This document shows, in pieces, positions 1 to 7,588 of a stretch of DNA of 64,000 nt. Numbering within the stretch: the stretch's first letter is position 1; each line of letters opens with the position of its first letter. A program made the translations under genes and the position numbers. The notes beneath the pieces were generated by a model, which saw only the letters and a program-made list of their open reading frames with translations, was not told the DNA's origin and searched no databases. The stretch comes from Granulosicoccus sp. GTDB taxonomy: Bacteria; Pseudomonadota; Gammaproteobacteria; Granulosicoccales; Granulosicoccaceae. The DNA lies in NCBI GenBank assembly GCA_023301725.1, contig JALZUD010000013.1, positions 1 to 64,000 on the forward strand, read 5' to 3'.

Positions 1-936
1 GAGCCTATGATGAACTTGAAAAAAATAATCAGCAAAGTAGCGAAGACTAACGCACCTGTCTGGATCACTGGAGAATCTGGAACCGGCAAGGAACTCATTG
101 CCAGGTTAATTCACGAGAATGGACCCCGCAGTGCAGCACCGTTTGTGGCAATCAACTGTGGCGCCATTCCATCAGAGCTTATGGAAAGCGAAATGTTCGG
201 GCATCGCAAAGGTAGCTTTACAGGTGCACACAACGATCATGATGGCTTATTTAAACGCGCTGAAGGCGGCACATTGTTTTTTGATGAAGTGGCTGAACTA
301 CCTCTACACATGCAAGTTAAGTTACTTCGTGCAATACAAGAACGCAGCGTAAGACCTGTTGGAGGAGCCGAGGAAATACCTACCAATGTTCGTATATTAA
401 GTGCAAGCCATAAAAATCTGGCCACTGAAGCAGACCAAGGTACCTTTAGACACGATTTGTATTATCGTCTCAATGTTATTTCTATAAAGTCTCCAAGTTT
501 ACGTCAACGATGCGAGGATGTGTCTCTCATCGCACAGCACACTCTACAGGCTATTGCTTTGTCTGAAGGCTCTACCCATTGCATGACGTTAACTACTGAG
601 GCGGAAACACAACTAAGTAACTATGCCTTTCCCGGTAATGTGAGAGAGCTGGAGAATATACTTGAACGAGCTGTAGCTCTTAGTGACAGCACGCTTATAG
701 AGGCGTCTGACCTAAACCTACCCATTGCTGTTGATAATACATCGAGCCCATTTAAAGCCTCGAACAGCACCGTTGCTGCAAACGACTCTAACGAGTGCCA
801 ACACATCATTGATGTGCTCCATCAAACACGATGGAATAGAAAAGCAGCAGCTGAGCAGTTAGGAATGACATACAGACAACTGCGTTATCGCATACAGCAG
901 TACGGGATTGACAAGCTGAAGAGCAATAACCACTAA
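1..936 (+). CDS. pilR: Type IV pilus response regulator PilR, 3' part (sigma54 activator)
   Basis: The frame is open to the first base of the window, so the N-terminus, where a PilR receiver domain would lie, is cut off. The visible part is a sigma54-interacting AAA+ domain followed by a Fis-type DNA-binding domain. Counting from the first visible Met (base 7), Walker A GESGTGKE is at residues 22-29, the sigma54 contact loop reads GSFTGA (69-74, the variant I associate with PilR rather than the general GAFTGA), and Walker B FFDEVAELP follows at about 90. The C-terminal helix-turn-helix contains RKAAAEQLGMTYRQLRYRIQ. PilR is the response regulator of PilS and activates pilin transcription with RpoN. 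A sigma54-type promoter and pilA directly downstream, and rpoN at 54991, agree with this. The family is clear; the name PilR rests on the pilin context. Confidence 0.92.
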   Translation, partial: EPMMNLKKIISKVAKTNAPVWITGESGTGKELIARLIHENGPRSAAPFVAINCGAIPSELMESEMFGHRKGSFTGAHNDHDGLFKRAEGGTLFFDEVAELPLHMQVKLLRAIQERSVRPVGGAEEIPTNVRILSASHKNLATEADQGTFRHDLYYRLNVISIKSPSLRQRCEDVSLIAQHTLQAIALSEGSTHCMTLTTEAETQLSNYAFPGNVRELENILERAVALSDSTLIEASDLNLPIAVDNTSSPFKASNSTVAANDSNECQHIIDVLHQTRWNRKAAAEQLGMTYRQLRYRIQQYGIDKLKSNNH

Positions 937-988
937 TTGCTTGTAACCGACTGCTGTTCGTCTACTGAAAAACAAGTAGCGCCTCACA

Positions 989-1040
989 CTTTGTCACTCG
1001 AATGACAAAGCAATTGTCAACAGTTGCCAAAACTTGCCAA
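989..1040. promoter_or_regulatory. Putative PilR enhancer (upstream activating sequence) for pilA
   Basis: CTTTGTCA (989-996) and TGACAAAG (1003-1010) form a perfect 8-bp inverted repeat with a 6-bp spacer. It is followed by three direct repeats, TTGTCAA (1014-1020), TTGCCAA (1024-1030) and TTGCCAA (1034-1040), spaced exactly 10 bp, so on one DNA face. They lie about 120-175 bp upstream of the start site predicted from the -24/-12 element, a normal enhancer distance for a sigma54 activator. Known PilR sites contain TGTC cores. The assignment to PilR is inference from position and neighbouring genes. Confidence 0.6.
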
Positions 1041-1137
1041 CAAAAGTGCAACGCACATCAACATAGACATAGATCACATTCGACGCATGTGATTGTTTAC
1101 ATTGACATTATTCAAATAATAAAAATAAATAAAACAG

Positions 1138-1153
1138 TGGCACAGCCTCTGCA
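1138..1153 (+). promoter_or_regulatory. sigma54-type (-24/-12) promoter of pilA
   Basis: TGGCAC (1138-1143) and CTGCA (1149-1153) match the consensus TGGCAC-N5-TTGCA with one change. The invariant GG (1139-1140) and GC (1151-1152) are exactly 12 bp apart, as the sigma54 holoenzyme requires. Predicted transcription start is near 1164. The rpoN gene encoding sigma54 is in this window (54991-56529). Confidence 0.8.
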
Positions 1154-1245
1154 CTTAACCATTTGTCGATTAAGACGATAACAGTTTCGTAGGTGGCCTC
1201 TGAAGCCAGTCTATTAAAATTTAAATCTCTGGAGATATACCAATA

Positions 1246-1698
1246 ATGACTAAGATGCAAAAAGTACAAAAAGGTTTTACATTGATCGAACTCATGATCG
1301 TAATTGCGATCATCGGTATTTTGGCAGCAATCGCTGTTCCTCAGTATCAGGATTATATTGCTCGTACTCAGGTGACTTCTGCTTACGGTGAGTTGTCTGC
1401 ACTGCGTACAGGTGTTGAGACTCAGTTGTTGCAAGGCACTACTGCTATAACTGCAGCAGATGCGGGCTTTACTGAATCCAACCTTATGCTCGATGCAAAC
1501 ATTGTACTCGACTTCGCAGCTGCTGATGGTACTGGCACAGTCGTCGGTGTTCTAAACAGGCGAGTCAGTACTGCCGTAAATGGCGCAATAATTACTCTGA
1601 GTCGTCTGGCTAATGGAACATGGGAATGTGAAATCAACAGCGCTGCAGCAAACTCTTGGAAAGCCTCATATCTGCCAGGTAGCTGTGAAGCTCCATAA
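1246..1698 (+). CDS. pilA: Type IVa major pilin PilA (copy 1)
   Basis: A 150-residue prepilin. A short basic leader ends in the prepilin peptidase site [11 protein letters not shown] (cleavage after Gly10, new N-terminus Phe), followed by the hydrophobic alpha1 spine with the conserved Glu5 of the mature protein. The C-terminal part has two cysteines (in WECEI and GSCEAP) that should close the pilin D-loop. It would be cleaved and methylated by PilD (5547), extruded by PilB with PilC, and polymerised into type IV pili for twitching, adhesion or DNA uptake. The ATG has GGAG 11 nt upstream. It is monocistronic: sigma54 promoter before it, strong terminator after it (1817-1847). It shares the fold and a similar C-terminal half (for example GAIITL, SWKxSYxPG) with the second pilin at 1917, indicating a duplication. 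Confidence 0.93.
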   Translation: MTKMQKVQKGFTLIELMIVIAIIGILAAIAVPQYQDYIARTQVTSAYGELSALRTGVETQLLQGTTAITAADAGFTESNLMLDANIVLDFAAADGTGTVVGVLNRRVSTAVNGAIITLSRLANGTWECEINSAAANSWKASYLPGSCEAP

Positions 1699-1816
1699 GT
1701 TTAATATCCAATTAAGCAATACTATTTATCTACATGCAAGAGCGGCAGTCTTAAGTTGAAAGTAAACTTCAGATAGTTCCGGCCGATAAAAGTATGAGTG
1801 GTGAATAGTGATAGAC

Positions 1817-1847
1817 AAAGGCCTCTAGTAGCAATAGAGGCCTTTTT
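1817..1847 (+). terminator. Rho-independent terminator after pilA copy 1
   Basis: A perfect 11-bp stem (AAAGGCCTCTA 1817-1827 with TAGAGGCCTTT 1835-1845), 7-nt loop and continuing T run. It separates the two pilin genes transcriptionally. Confidence 0.85.
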
Positions 1848-1916
1848 AATATGATTCTGAAAGGATAATCAGATAGGTATAAAAACAGATCGTTGTAATA
1901 ATAAAAATAATAAAAT

Positions 1917-2348
1917 ATGCTGTATTCATCGAAAGGCTTTACACTGATCGAGCTCTCCATTGTCGTTGCAATCATCGGCATCTTGGCCGCACTTGCTATT
2001 CCACAATACGGTGACTATGTAGCGCAAGCCCATGTAGCAAGTGCACATAGTGAGATGGCAAACTTAAGAAGAAATATCGGAATCGAACTACGCATGGGCA
2101 ATTTTTCATTTTCTGCAAATGACATTGGCTTCCGTTCATCGTATTATATGAATCAAGCTCCGGCAGTCAATTTCTTGCCTGATGGGAGCGGCAGCCTATC
2201 GGGCACTCTTGACGGCTCCGTAAGTACCGCTGTAAAAGGCGCTATTATTACCCTCACGCGAGAAGCTGATGGCGATTGGTTCTGCACCATAGATCCCACT
2301 GCAGCCTCATCCTGGAAAGTTAGTTACATTCCAGGGCATTGCAATTGA
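1917..2348 (+). CDS. Type IVa pilin, second copy
   Basis: A 143-residue prepilin with a very short leader (cleavage after Gly7, [11 protein letters not shown]), a hydrophobic alpha1 and two C-terminal cysteines (FCTI and GHCN) for the D-loop. The internal part is less like copy 1 than the two ends are. I see no -24/-12 element between the upstream terminator and this ATG; the best candidate is a weak sigma70-like pair TTCTGA/TATAAA (1855-1860, 1878-1883). The 30 nt before the ATG are almost pure A/T with no Shine-Dalgarno sequence. Expression is therefore probably low or differently controlled: a minor or alternative pilin subunit, or a silent variant copy. It has its own terminator at 2457. 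Confidence 0.85.
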   Translation: MLYSSKGFTLIELSIVVAIIGILAALAIPQYGDYVAQAHVASAHSEMANLRRNIGIELRMGNFSFSANDIGFRSSYYMNQAPAVNFLPDGSGSLSGTLDGSVSTAVKGAIITLTREADGDWFCTIDPTAASSWKVSYIPGHCN

Positions 2349-2456
2349 TTCTTATAATTCAGCCAACTGAAATTCACAAAAGTAACATTCAAACCTGCCA
2401 CTGGCATTGTGTATTTAACATAGTACTTTCAGTGACAAGCACAGTACGCTCTCTCG

Positions 2457-2486
2457 AAAGGCCTCTCAAACGAGAGGCCTTTTTTA
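2457..2486 (+). terminator. Rho-independent terminator after the second pilin
   Basis: AAAGGCCTCTC (2457-2467) pairs perfectly with GAGAGGCCTTT (2472-2482) around a 4-nt loop, followed by T residues to 2486. The stem is nearly identical to that of the terminator behind copy 1, as expected if gene and terminator were duplicated together. Confidence 0.88.
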
Positions 2487-2605
2487 TTACAGCAGCAAAT
2501 AGTCAAGATTGCCTGCAGTCCATTAAAGCAAACACTCTTGCGGCCGATTAACTGATAATAAGATCCTACTTACGCGCACAGGACGACAGAACCCGAGACT
2601 TATCC

Positions 2606-4306
2606 ATGAACGATGCCAGTAACCCTCTTAACGGAATAGCCCGCCAACTTGTAAACCATGGATTGGTTACTGCCGAGATTGCTACGACTGCAACTGAGCA
2701 GGCTGCAGTCAAGAAGCAGCCGTTTATCACGGCACTTATGGACAACAGTGAAGTTGATTCTAAATTAGTCGCACACTATATCAGTGTTGATTTTGGCCTA
2801 CCTTTATTCGATCTGGACTGTATAAAAGGAGATTCTCTGCCTCTCGAATTTTTGAATGAAGATCTACTCACCACTCAAAATGCTGTACCTATTGCAAAGC
2901 GCGGGTCTCGGTTATTTGTTGCAATCTCAGATCCGACAAATAGTGAGGCACTTGATAAATATAAGTTTGCTTCTGGTTTAAGTGTTGAGGCTGTGGTGGT
3001 TGAAGAGCCTAAGCTGGCAGAACTTAGAGAACGCGCATTGGAAGGTAAAAATGGACTTCAAGATGGCGTGGATGAAGGCTTTGATCTTGAAGCTGAAAAT
3101 GTCATCAAGGACGACGCCGACGAGGACCTATCTGGCGTTGATGAGACTCCGGTTGTCAAATTCGTCAACAAAGTACTCCTTGATGCTATTAACCGTGGGG
3201 CCTCAGATATTCATGTAGAGCCTTATGAGAAAATTTTTCGTATTCGATTTCGCGTAGACGGCGTATTGCAAGAGGTCACACATCCACCACTTGAAATGGC
3301 TGGCAGAATTACCGCTCGCATAAAGGTCATGTCCAGAATGGACATATCAGAGCGTCGCATTCCACAAGATGGCCGTATCAAACTAAAAATCAGTAAAACT
3401 AAAGCTATCGATTTTCGTGTTAACACCTGCCCTACTCTGTTTGGTGAGAAAACCGTATTACGTATTCTTGATCCGAGCAGTGCTCAGTTGGGCATCGACG
3501 CGCTTGGCTATGAGCCAGAGCAAAAACGCTTATATATGTCCGCTTTGGCAAATCCCTATGGCATGATTCTGGTTACCGGGCCTACAGGTAGTGGTAAGAC
3601 TGTATCGCTTTACACCGGTTTAAATATTCTCAACGAGCCAGGCACCAACATATCAACAGCCGAAGATCCAGCGGAAATAAACCTTGCTGGTATCAACCAG
3701 GTTAACGTCAATGCCAAAGCCGGACTCACATTCGCTGAAGCGCTCAAGTCGTTTCTGAGACAAGATCCAGATGTCATCATGGTCGGTGAGATACGTGACC
3801 TTGAAACAGCCAGCATCGCTGTTAAAGCAGCGCAAACTGGTCACTTGGTGTTATCCACTCTTCACACCAATGATGCGCCACAAACATTGTCTCGCCTAAT
3901 TAATATGGGTGTTCCACCGTTCAATATCGCGACAGCAGTTTCATTGATCATAGCGCAGCGACTAGGACGTCGACTATGCAAAGATTGCAAGGTGCCAGAA
4001 GAAGAATTACCACGTGAACTTCTGCTACAAGAAGGATTTCGTGAAGAGCAACTAGCAGACATGACATTGTTCAAAGCGGTAGGCTGCAAAAAATGCAACG
4101 GTGGCTATAAGGGCCGGGTAGGTATTTATCAGGTCATGAAAATTAGTGAAGCAATTGGAAAAATTATAATGGCTGGAGGCAATGCAATTGAGATTGCTCA
4201 ACAGGCAAAAGACGAGAACATACCCGACTTGCGAGAATCCGCACTTAACAAAGTAGCAGAAGGCGTCATGAGTCTGGAAGAAGCTAACCGGGTAACCAAG
4301 GACTAG
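2606..4306 (+). CDS. pilB: Type IV pilus extension ATPase PilB
   Basis: A 566-residue secretion ATPase of the GspE/PilB family that powers pilus polymerisation at the inner membrane. An N-terminal MshEN/T2SSE_N-like domain (about 1-150) is followed by the ATPase core: Walker A GPTGSGKT at 325-332, Asp-box region around 350-360, Walker B with GEIRD at 394-398, and His box STLHTND after it. A tetracysteine zinc site (CKDC and CKKC) lies near the C-terminus and is characteristic of PilB/GspE. It is 3 nt from pilC. PilD follows, giving the standard pilBCD order. No strong Shine-Dalgarno precedes the ATG, but the N-terminal sequence fits the family start. Confidence 0.95.
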   Translation: MNDASNPLNGIARQLVNHGLVTAEIATTATEQAAVKKQPFITALMDNSEVDSKLVAHYISVDFGLPLFDLDCIKGDSLPLEFLNEDLLTTQNAVPIAKRGSRLFVAISDPTNSEALDKYKFASGLSVEAVVVEEPKLAELRERALEGKNGLQDGVDEGFDLEAENVIKDDADEDLSGVDETPVVKFVNKVLLDAINRGASDIHVEPYEKIFRIRFRVDGVLQEVTHPPLEMAGRITARIKVMSRMDISERRIPQDGRIKLKISKTKAIDFRVNTCPTLFGEKTVLRILDPSSAQLGIDALGYEPEQKRLYMSALANPYGMILVTGPTGSGKTVSLYTGLNILNEPGTNISTAEDPAEINLAGINQVNVNAKAGLTFAEALKSFLRQDPDVIMVGEIRDLETASIAVKAAQTGHLVLSTLHTNDAPQTLSRLINMGVPPFNIATAVSLIIAQRLGRRLCKDCKVPEEELPRELLLQEGFREEQLADMTLFKAVGCKKCNGGYKGRVGIYQVMKISEAIGKIIMAGGNAIEIAQQAKDENIPDLRESALNKVAEGVMSLEEANRVTKD

Positions 4307-4309
4307 ATT

Positions 4310-5524
4310 ATGGCCACTGCAGCAAAAGCCCATTTAATGTTCGAATGGGAAGGAAAAAACAAAAACGGCCAGAAGCAAAGCGGCTTCACGACTGCGCCCA
4401 ACCAGGAACTGGTTAAGGCAAAGTTACGGCGTCAAGGAATTATCCCCACAAAAATTCGCAAGAAACGCAAAGAATTTGGTGGCAAAGGTAAAATAACGCC
4501 TAGCGATATTGCCCTGTTTGCTCGTCAGCTGACCACCATGATGGGTGCAGGTGTGCCCATGGTGCAATCATTTGAGATTGTAGCAAACGGTGTTTCCAAT
4601 AAAGCCATGCGCGACATGATCAACGGCATCAAAGCTGAGGTTGAGGGTGGCAGCAATCTCACCAATGCCTTGCGCAAATACCCCGAACAGTTTGATGAGT
4701 TGTTCTGCAGCTTAACTGAAGCTGGTGAGCAATCTGGTACGCTTGAGTCATTGCTCAACGAGATTGCCACCTACAAAGAAAAATCAGAATCACTCAAAAA
4801 GAAAATCAAGAAGGCAATGTTCTACCCGGTTGCCGTTCTTGTTATCGCATTCATTGTGACAGCTATCTTGCTGGTATTTGTTGTACCGCAATTTGAGTCA
4901 TTGTTCGAAGGCATGGGTGGTAAATTACCCGCGTTTACACAAATGATCGTCAATGCGTCTGAATTTATGCAGGCCTGGTGGTTTGTACTCTTCGGTGGCA
5001 CGGGAGCTACAGTCTGGATATTTATACAAGCCAAAAAACGATCCAAAGCATTTTCAGAATTGCTAGATCGCTTAGTTCTCAAAGCACCAGTATTCGGCGA
5101 CATCGTAGTTAAGGCCGCTACTGCCCGATTTTCCAGAACGCTGGCAACCATGTCTAAAGCAGGCGTGCCACTGGTAGAAGCGATGGACTCTGTTGCTGGT
5201 GTAGCTGGTAACTCTGTCTATGAGAAAGCTATTTACAAAATGCGCGATGAAGCAGCTACTGGTCAGAGGCTTACAGTGTCTATTGAAAGCTCTGGATTGT
5301 TCTCTAACATGGTAGTACAAATGGTCTCTATTGGCGAAGAGGCTGGCTCTATTGATGATATGTTAGGTAAAGTGGCAGACTACTACGACGAAGAAGTGGA
5401 CAATGCAGTAGATTCTATGACCTCGCTCATGGAGCCTATGATCATGTCATTTTTGGGTGTGGTAATTGGTGGCTTGGTAGTCGGTATGTACCTGCCAATT
5501 TTCAAAATGGGCGACGCATTCTAG
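4310..5524 (+). CDS. pilC: Type IV pilus inner-membrane platform protein PilC
   Basis: A 404-residue protein with two T2SSF domains (about 65-190 and 270-390). Transmembrane segments lie near 168-190, 220-238 and 378-398, the usual GspF/PilC topology. The conserved segment FARQLTTMMGAGVPMVQS is near residue 67 and its repeat FSRTLATMSKAGVPLVEA near 270. PilC links the PilB motor to the growing pilin helix. The ATG is 3 nt after the pilB stop, so the two are very likely co-translated. Length and order are ordinary for the family. Confidence 0.95.
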   Translation: MATAAKAHLMFEWEGKNKNGQKQSGFTTAPNQELVKAKLRRQGIIPTKIRKKRKEFGGKGKITPSDIALFARQLTTMMGAGVPMVQSFEIVANGVSNKAMRDMINGIKAEVEGGSNLTNALRKYPEQFDELFCSLTEAGEQSGTLESLLNEIATYKEKSESLKKKIKKAMFYPVAVLVIAFIVTAILLVFVVPQFESLFEGMGGKLPAFTQMIVNASEFMQAWWFVLFGGTGATVWIFIQAKKRSKAFSELLDRLVLKAPVFGDIVVKAATARFSRTLATMSKAGVPLVEAMDSVAGVAGNSVYEKAIYKMRDEAATGQRLTVSIESSGLFSNMVVQMVSIGEEAGSIDDMLGKVADYYDEEVDNAVDSMTSLMEPMIMSFLGVVIGGLVVGMYLPIFKMGDAF

Positions 5525-5546
5525 CAAAGCAACAATTACTATTATT

Positions 5547-6452
5547 ATGACATTGCTCGAATTTATACAATCCAACGCTGTTGTGTTCTACACAATAGTG
5601 GCGTTTCTTAGCTTGATGGTTGGCAGCTTTTTGAATGTCGTTATTCATAGGCTGCCCATCATGATGGAGCGAGGATGGCGCGACGGCGTTGTTGAATATC
5701 TGAACGATCAACAGCCAGACAATGCACCAGCACTGGATTTACAGTTTAGCAATGAGTTACCTGCCGAACCGTTCAATATCGCCACACCGCGTTCACGTTG
5801 CCCGCACTGTGATCACGCGATTACGGCTACACAGAATATACCGATTGTCAGTTATCTAAAGCTTGGTGGTAAATGTGCGGGCTGTAAAGCGAGCATCTCT
5901 GTCAGATACCCCATTATCGAATTTGTCACCACGCTACTGTCGGTCATCGTGGCATGGAAACTAGGCCCCACGCCTGCAGCGGTTCTGGGCATCATTGTCA
6001 CCTGGTTTCTGGTCGCCATGACCATGATCGACTTCGACCATCAGCTACTGCCCGACTCACTTACCCTGCCACTGATGTGGATTGGTTTACTGGCCGCGTT
6101 GGTGCCTGTATTTGTCGACCTGCAATCAGCTGTTGTTGGAGCAGCAATGGGCTACATGGTTCTTTGGACAATTTACCAAATCTTTAAGCTCATCACTGGC
6201 AAAGAGGGTATGGGCTTTGGCGATTTCAAACTATTGGCAGCGCTTGGCGCACTGCTGGGATGGCAGTCCTTACCCGTGATTATTCTTTTGTCCTCGCTGG
6301 TGGGCGCAGTAGTGGGAATCACCCTCATTATTGTGACAAAACGCGATAAAAACATCCCTATTCCGTTTGGCCCCTATCTGGCGGCTGCTGGATGGCTGGC
6401 CATGTTATGGGGCGATGACCTCAGCACTTGGTACTATAGCGCTCTTAGTTAA
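5547..6452 (+). CDS. pilD: Prepilin leader peptidase / N-methyltransferase PilD
   Basis: A 301-residue polytopic membrane aspartic peptidase (type IV prepilin peptidase, A24A) that cleaves the pilin leaders and methylates the new N-terminal Phe. The cytoplasmic loop has the zinc tetrad CPHC (85-88) and CAGC (110-113), typical of the bifunctional enzyme. Catalytic aspartates are Asp162 (in MTMIDFDHQLLPD) and Asp226 in GMGFGDFK. It follows pilC by 22 nt and precedes coaE, a common gammaproteobacterial order. PilD would also process type II secretion pseudopilins if the genome has them, which matters for the GlyGly-CTERM protein at 41533. Confidence 0.95.
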   Translation: MTLLEFIQSNAVVFYTIVAFLSLMVGSFLNVVIHRLPIMMERGWRDGVVEYLNDQQPDNAPALDLQFSNELPAEPFNIATPRSRCPHCDHAITATQNIPIVSYLKLGGKCAGCKASISVRYPIIEFVTTLLSVIVAWKLGPTPAAVLGIIVTWFLVAMTMIDFDHQLLPDSLTLPLMWIGLLAALVPVFVDLQSAVVGAAMGYMVLWTIYQIFKLITGKEGMGFGDFKLLAALGALLGWQSLPVIILLSSLVGAVVGITLIIVTKRDKNIPIPFGPYLAAAGWLAMLWGDDLSTWYYSALS

Positions 6453-6470
6453 GCTTATAGGGTAAGTACC

Positions 6471-7076
6471 ATGCTGTTGATTGGCCTCACTGGCGGCATC
6501 GCCTCTGGCAAAAGTTTTGTATCAGAGTGCTTTGAAACACACGGTGCACCTATTATCGACGCCGACCAGCTGTCGCGCGAAGTAGTGGAGCCTGGTGGTG
6601 CTGGACTTCAAGCGTTGGCGTCTCACTTCACCGATGCCATCATTCATAGCGACGGCTCACTTAATCGTAAAGCGCTGCGCGATATCATTTTTGCGAATCC
6701 GCAAGAGCGCGAATTTCTCGATCAAACGCTGCACCCGATGATTCGTAACTTATCAGACTTGCGAATTGCGGAAGCTAGAAAACTGGCTTACCCCTACCTG
6801 GTTTATGCAGTGCCTTTGTTGGTAGAGACTACCCAGCAAGATCGCTTCGATCGTATTGTGGTTGTTGATGTGCCAGAGGCGTTACAGATTCAGCGTCTAA
6901 AAATGCGCGATGGCAGTACTTCGTGGGAGGCGCAATCTATCCTTGATGCGCAGGCAACTCGCCAAGAGAGGCTAGAGGTGGCAGATGACGTCGTAGATAA
7001 CTCATTAAGTAAGGAGGAAACTCAAGCTCGAGTGAGTGCATTGCATGAACAGTACATGGCAATGATTAGCCACTAA
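6471..7076 (+). CDS. coaE: Dephospho-CoA kinase
   Basis: A 201-residue P-loop kinase for the last step of coenzyme A synthesis, ATP-dependent phosphorylation of dephospho-CoA. Walker A GGIASGKS is at 8-15, followed by DADQLSREVVEPG and the LID/CoA-binding segment with HPMIR. Length is normal. It lies 18 nt after pilD, as in many gammaproteobacteria; the zapD and yacG genes that often follow are absent here. It converges on mutT with only 6 nt between the stop codons. Confidence 0.95.
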   Translation: MLLIGLTGGIASGKSFVSECFETHGAPIIDADQLSREVVEPGGAGLQALASHFTDAIIHSDGSLNRKALRDIIFANPQEREFLDQTLHPMIRNLSDLRIAEARKLAYPYLVYAVPLLVETTQQDRFDRIVVVDVPEALQIQRLKMRDGSTSWEAQSILDAQATRQERLEVADDVVDNSLSKEETQARVSALHEQYMAMISH

Positions 7077-7082
7077 TGTTGG

Positions 7083-7484
7083 CTATTCACGCCCTAGTAG
7101 TTGCTCAACCACCGCCTGATTAGCCGCTGGGAACGCATACGCTGGTAAATCGCTCAGCGCAACCCAACGAAGCTCTTGTCCTTCACAACCCTGCGGTTCG
7201 CCAGTGAATGTCGTGACATCCCAGAAATGCAGCTGAACGTGCTTGTCGGCATAGTGATGCTCTAGTGAACACCGATGTGTGCAGCTCACAACTGCAAGAT
7301 TAATTTCTTCGGATAACTCACGCGCCAAAGCGTCGGCTTGCAACTCACCGAGTTCTAACTTACCGCCAGGAAATTCCCACAGATTGCCTTGATGTTGATC
7401 GGGTTTGCGCAAGGCTAGTAGCACGTGCTCACGCGCGACATCAAAGATAATCCCTGCAACAACTTCAACGATTTTTTTTTCCAC
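7083..7484 (-). CDS. mutT: MutT-type Nudix hydrolase (8-oxo-dGTP diphosphatase)
   Basis: A 133-residue Nudix protein. The Nudix box spans about residues 40-62 and contains GGKLELGE and RELSEE; the usual Gly near the end of the box (EEVGI) is Asn here (EEINL). MutT removes 8-oxo-dGTP from the nucleotide pool and prevents A:T to C:G transversions. Context supports this identity: mutT lies near secA-argJ in Pseudomonas and just after secA in enterics. It is 86 nt downstream of argJ, with a 13-bp tandem repeat between them, so it may be the last gene of secA-argJ-mutT. Alternative: a Nudix hydrolase with another nucleotide substrate. Confidence 0.85.
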   Translation of the reverse strand: MEKKIVEVVAGIIFDVAREHVLLALRKPDQHQGNLWEFPGGKLELGELQADALARELSEEINLAVVSCTHRCSLEHHYADKHVQLHFWDVTTFTGEPQGCEGQELRWVALSDLPAYAFPAANQAVVEQLLGRE

Positions 7485-7510
7485 GTTAAATCATGTCCTG
7501 CCCAGTATCT

Positions 7511-7588
7511 ATCGATGACTTGGATCGATGACTTGGATCGATGGCTTGGATCGATGGTTTGGATCGATAGTCAGGATCGATAGTCAGC
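7511..7588. repeat. 13-bp tandem repeat, six copies, at the argJ 3' end
   Basis: Six consecutive 13-bp units: ATCGATGACTTGG (7511, 7524), ATCGATGGCTTGG (7537), ATCGATGGTTTGG (7550), ATCGATAGTCAGG (7563) and ATCGATAGTCAGC (7576). Every unit starts with the palindrome ATCGAT. The last one and a half units encode the conserved ArgJ C-terminus (Asp-Tyr-Arg-Ser-stop, read on the minus strand). The array therefore looks like an outgrowth from the end of argJ into the argJ-mutT gap. Confidence 0.95.

Larger units (their letters stand above)
937..1245. other. Regulatory intergenic region between pilR and pilA
   Basis: This 309-bp non-coding stretch holds the control region of the first pilin gene: an 8-bp inverted repeat and three 10-bp-phased TTGYCAA repeats (989-1040), an AT-rich spacer (about 1080-1135), a -24/-12 promoter (1138-1153) and a leader of about 80 nt ending in a GGAG ribosome-binding site (1231-1234). 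I see no terminator directly after pilR and no small gene. Confidence 0.7.

Noticed and set aside
7511-7588. 13-bp repeats considered as plasmid-type iterons
   Set aside because: No rep gene nearby and the last units are coding sequence of chromosomal argJ.
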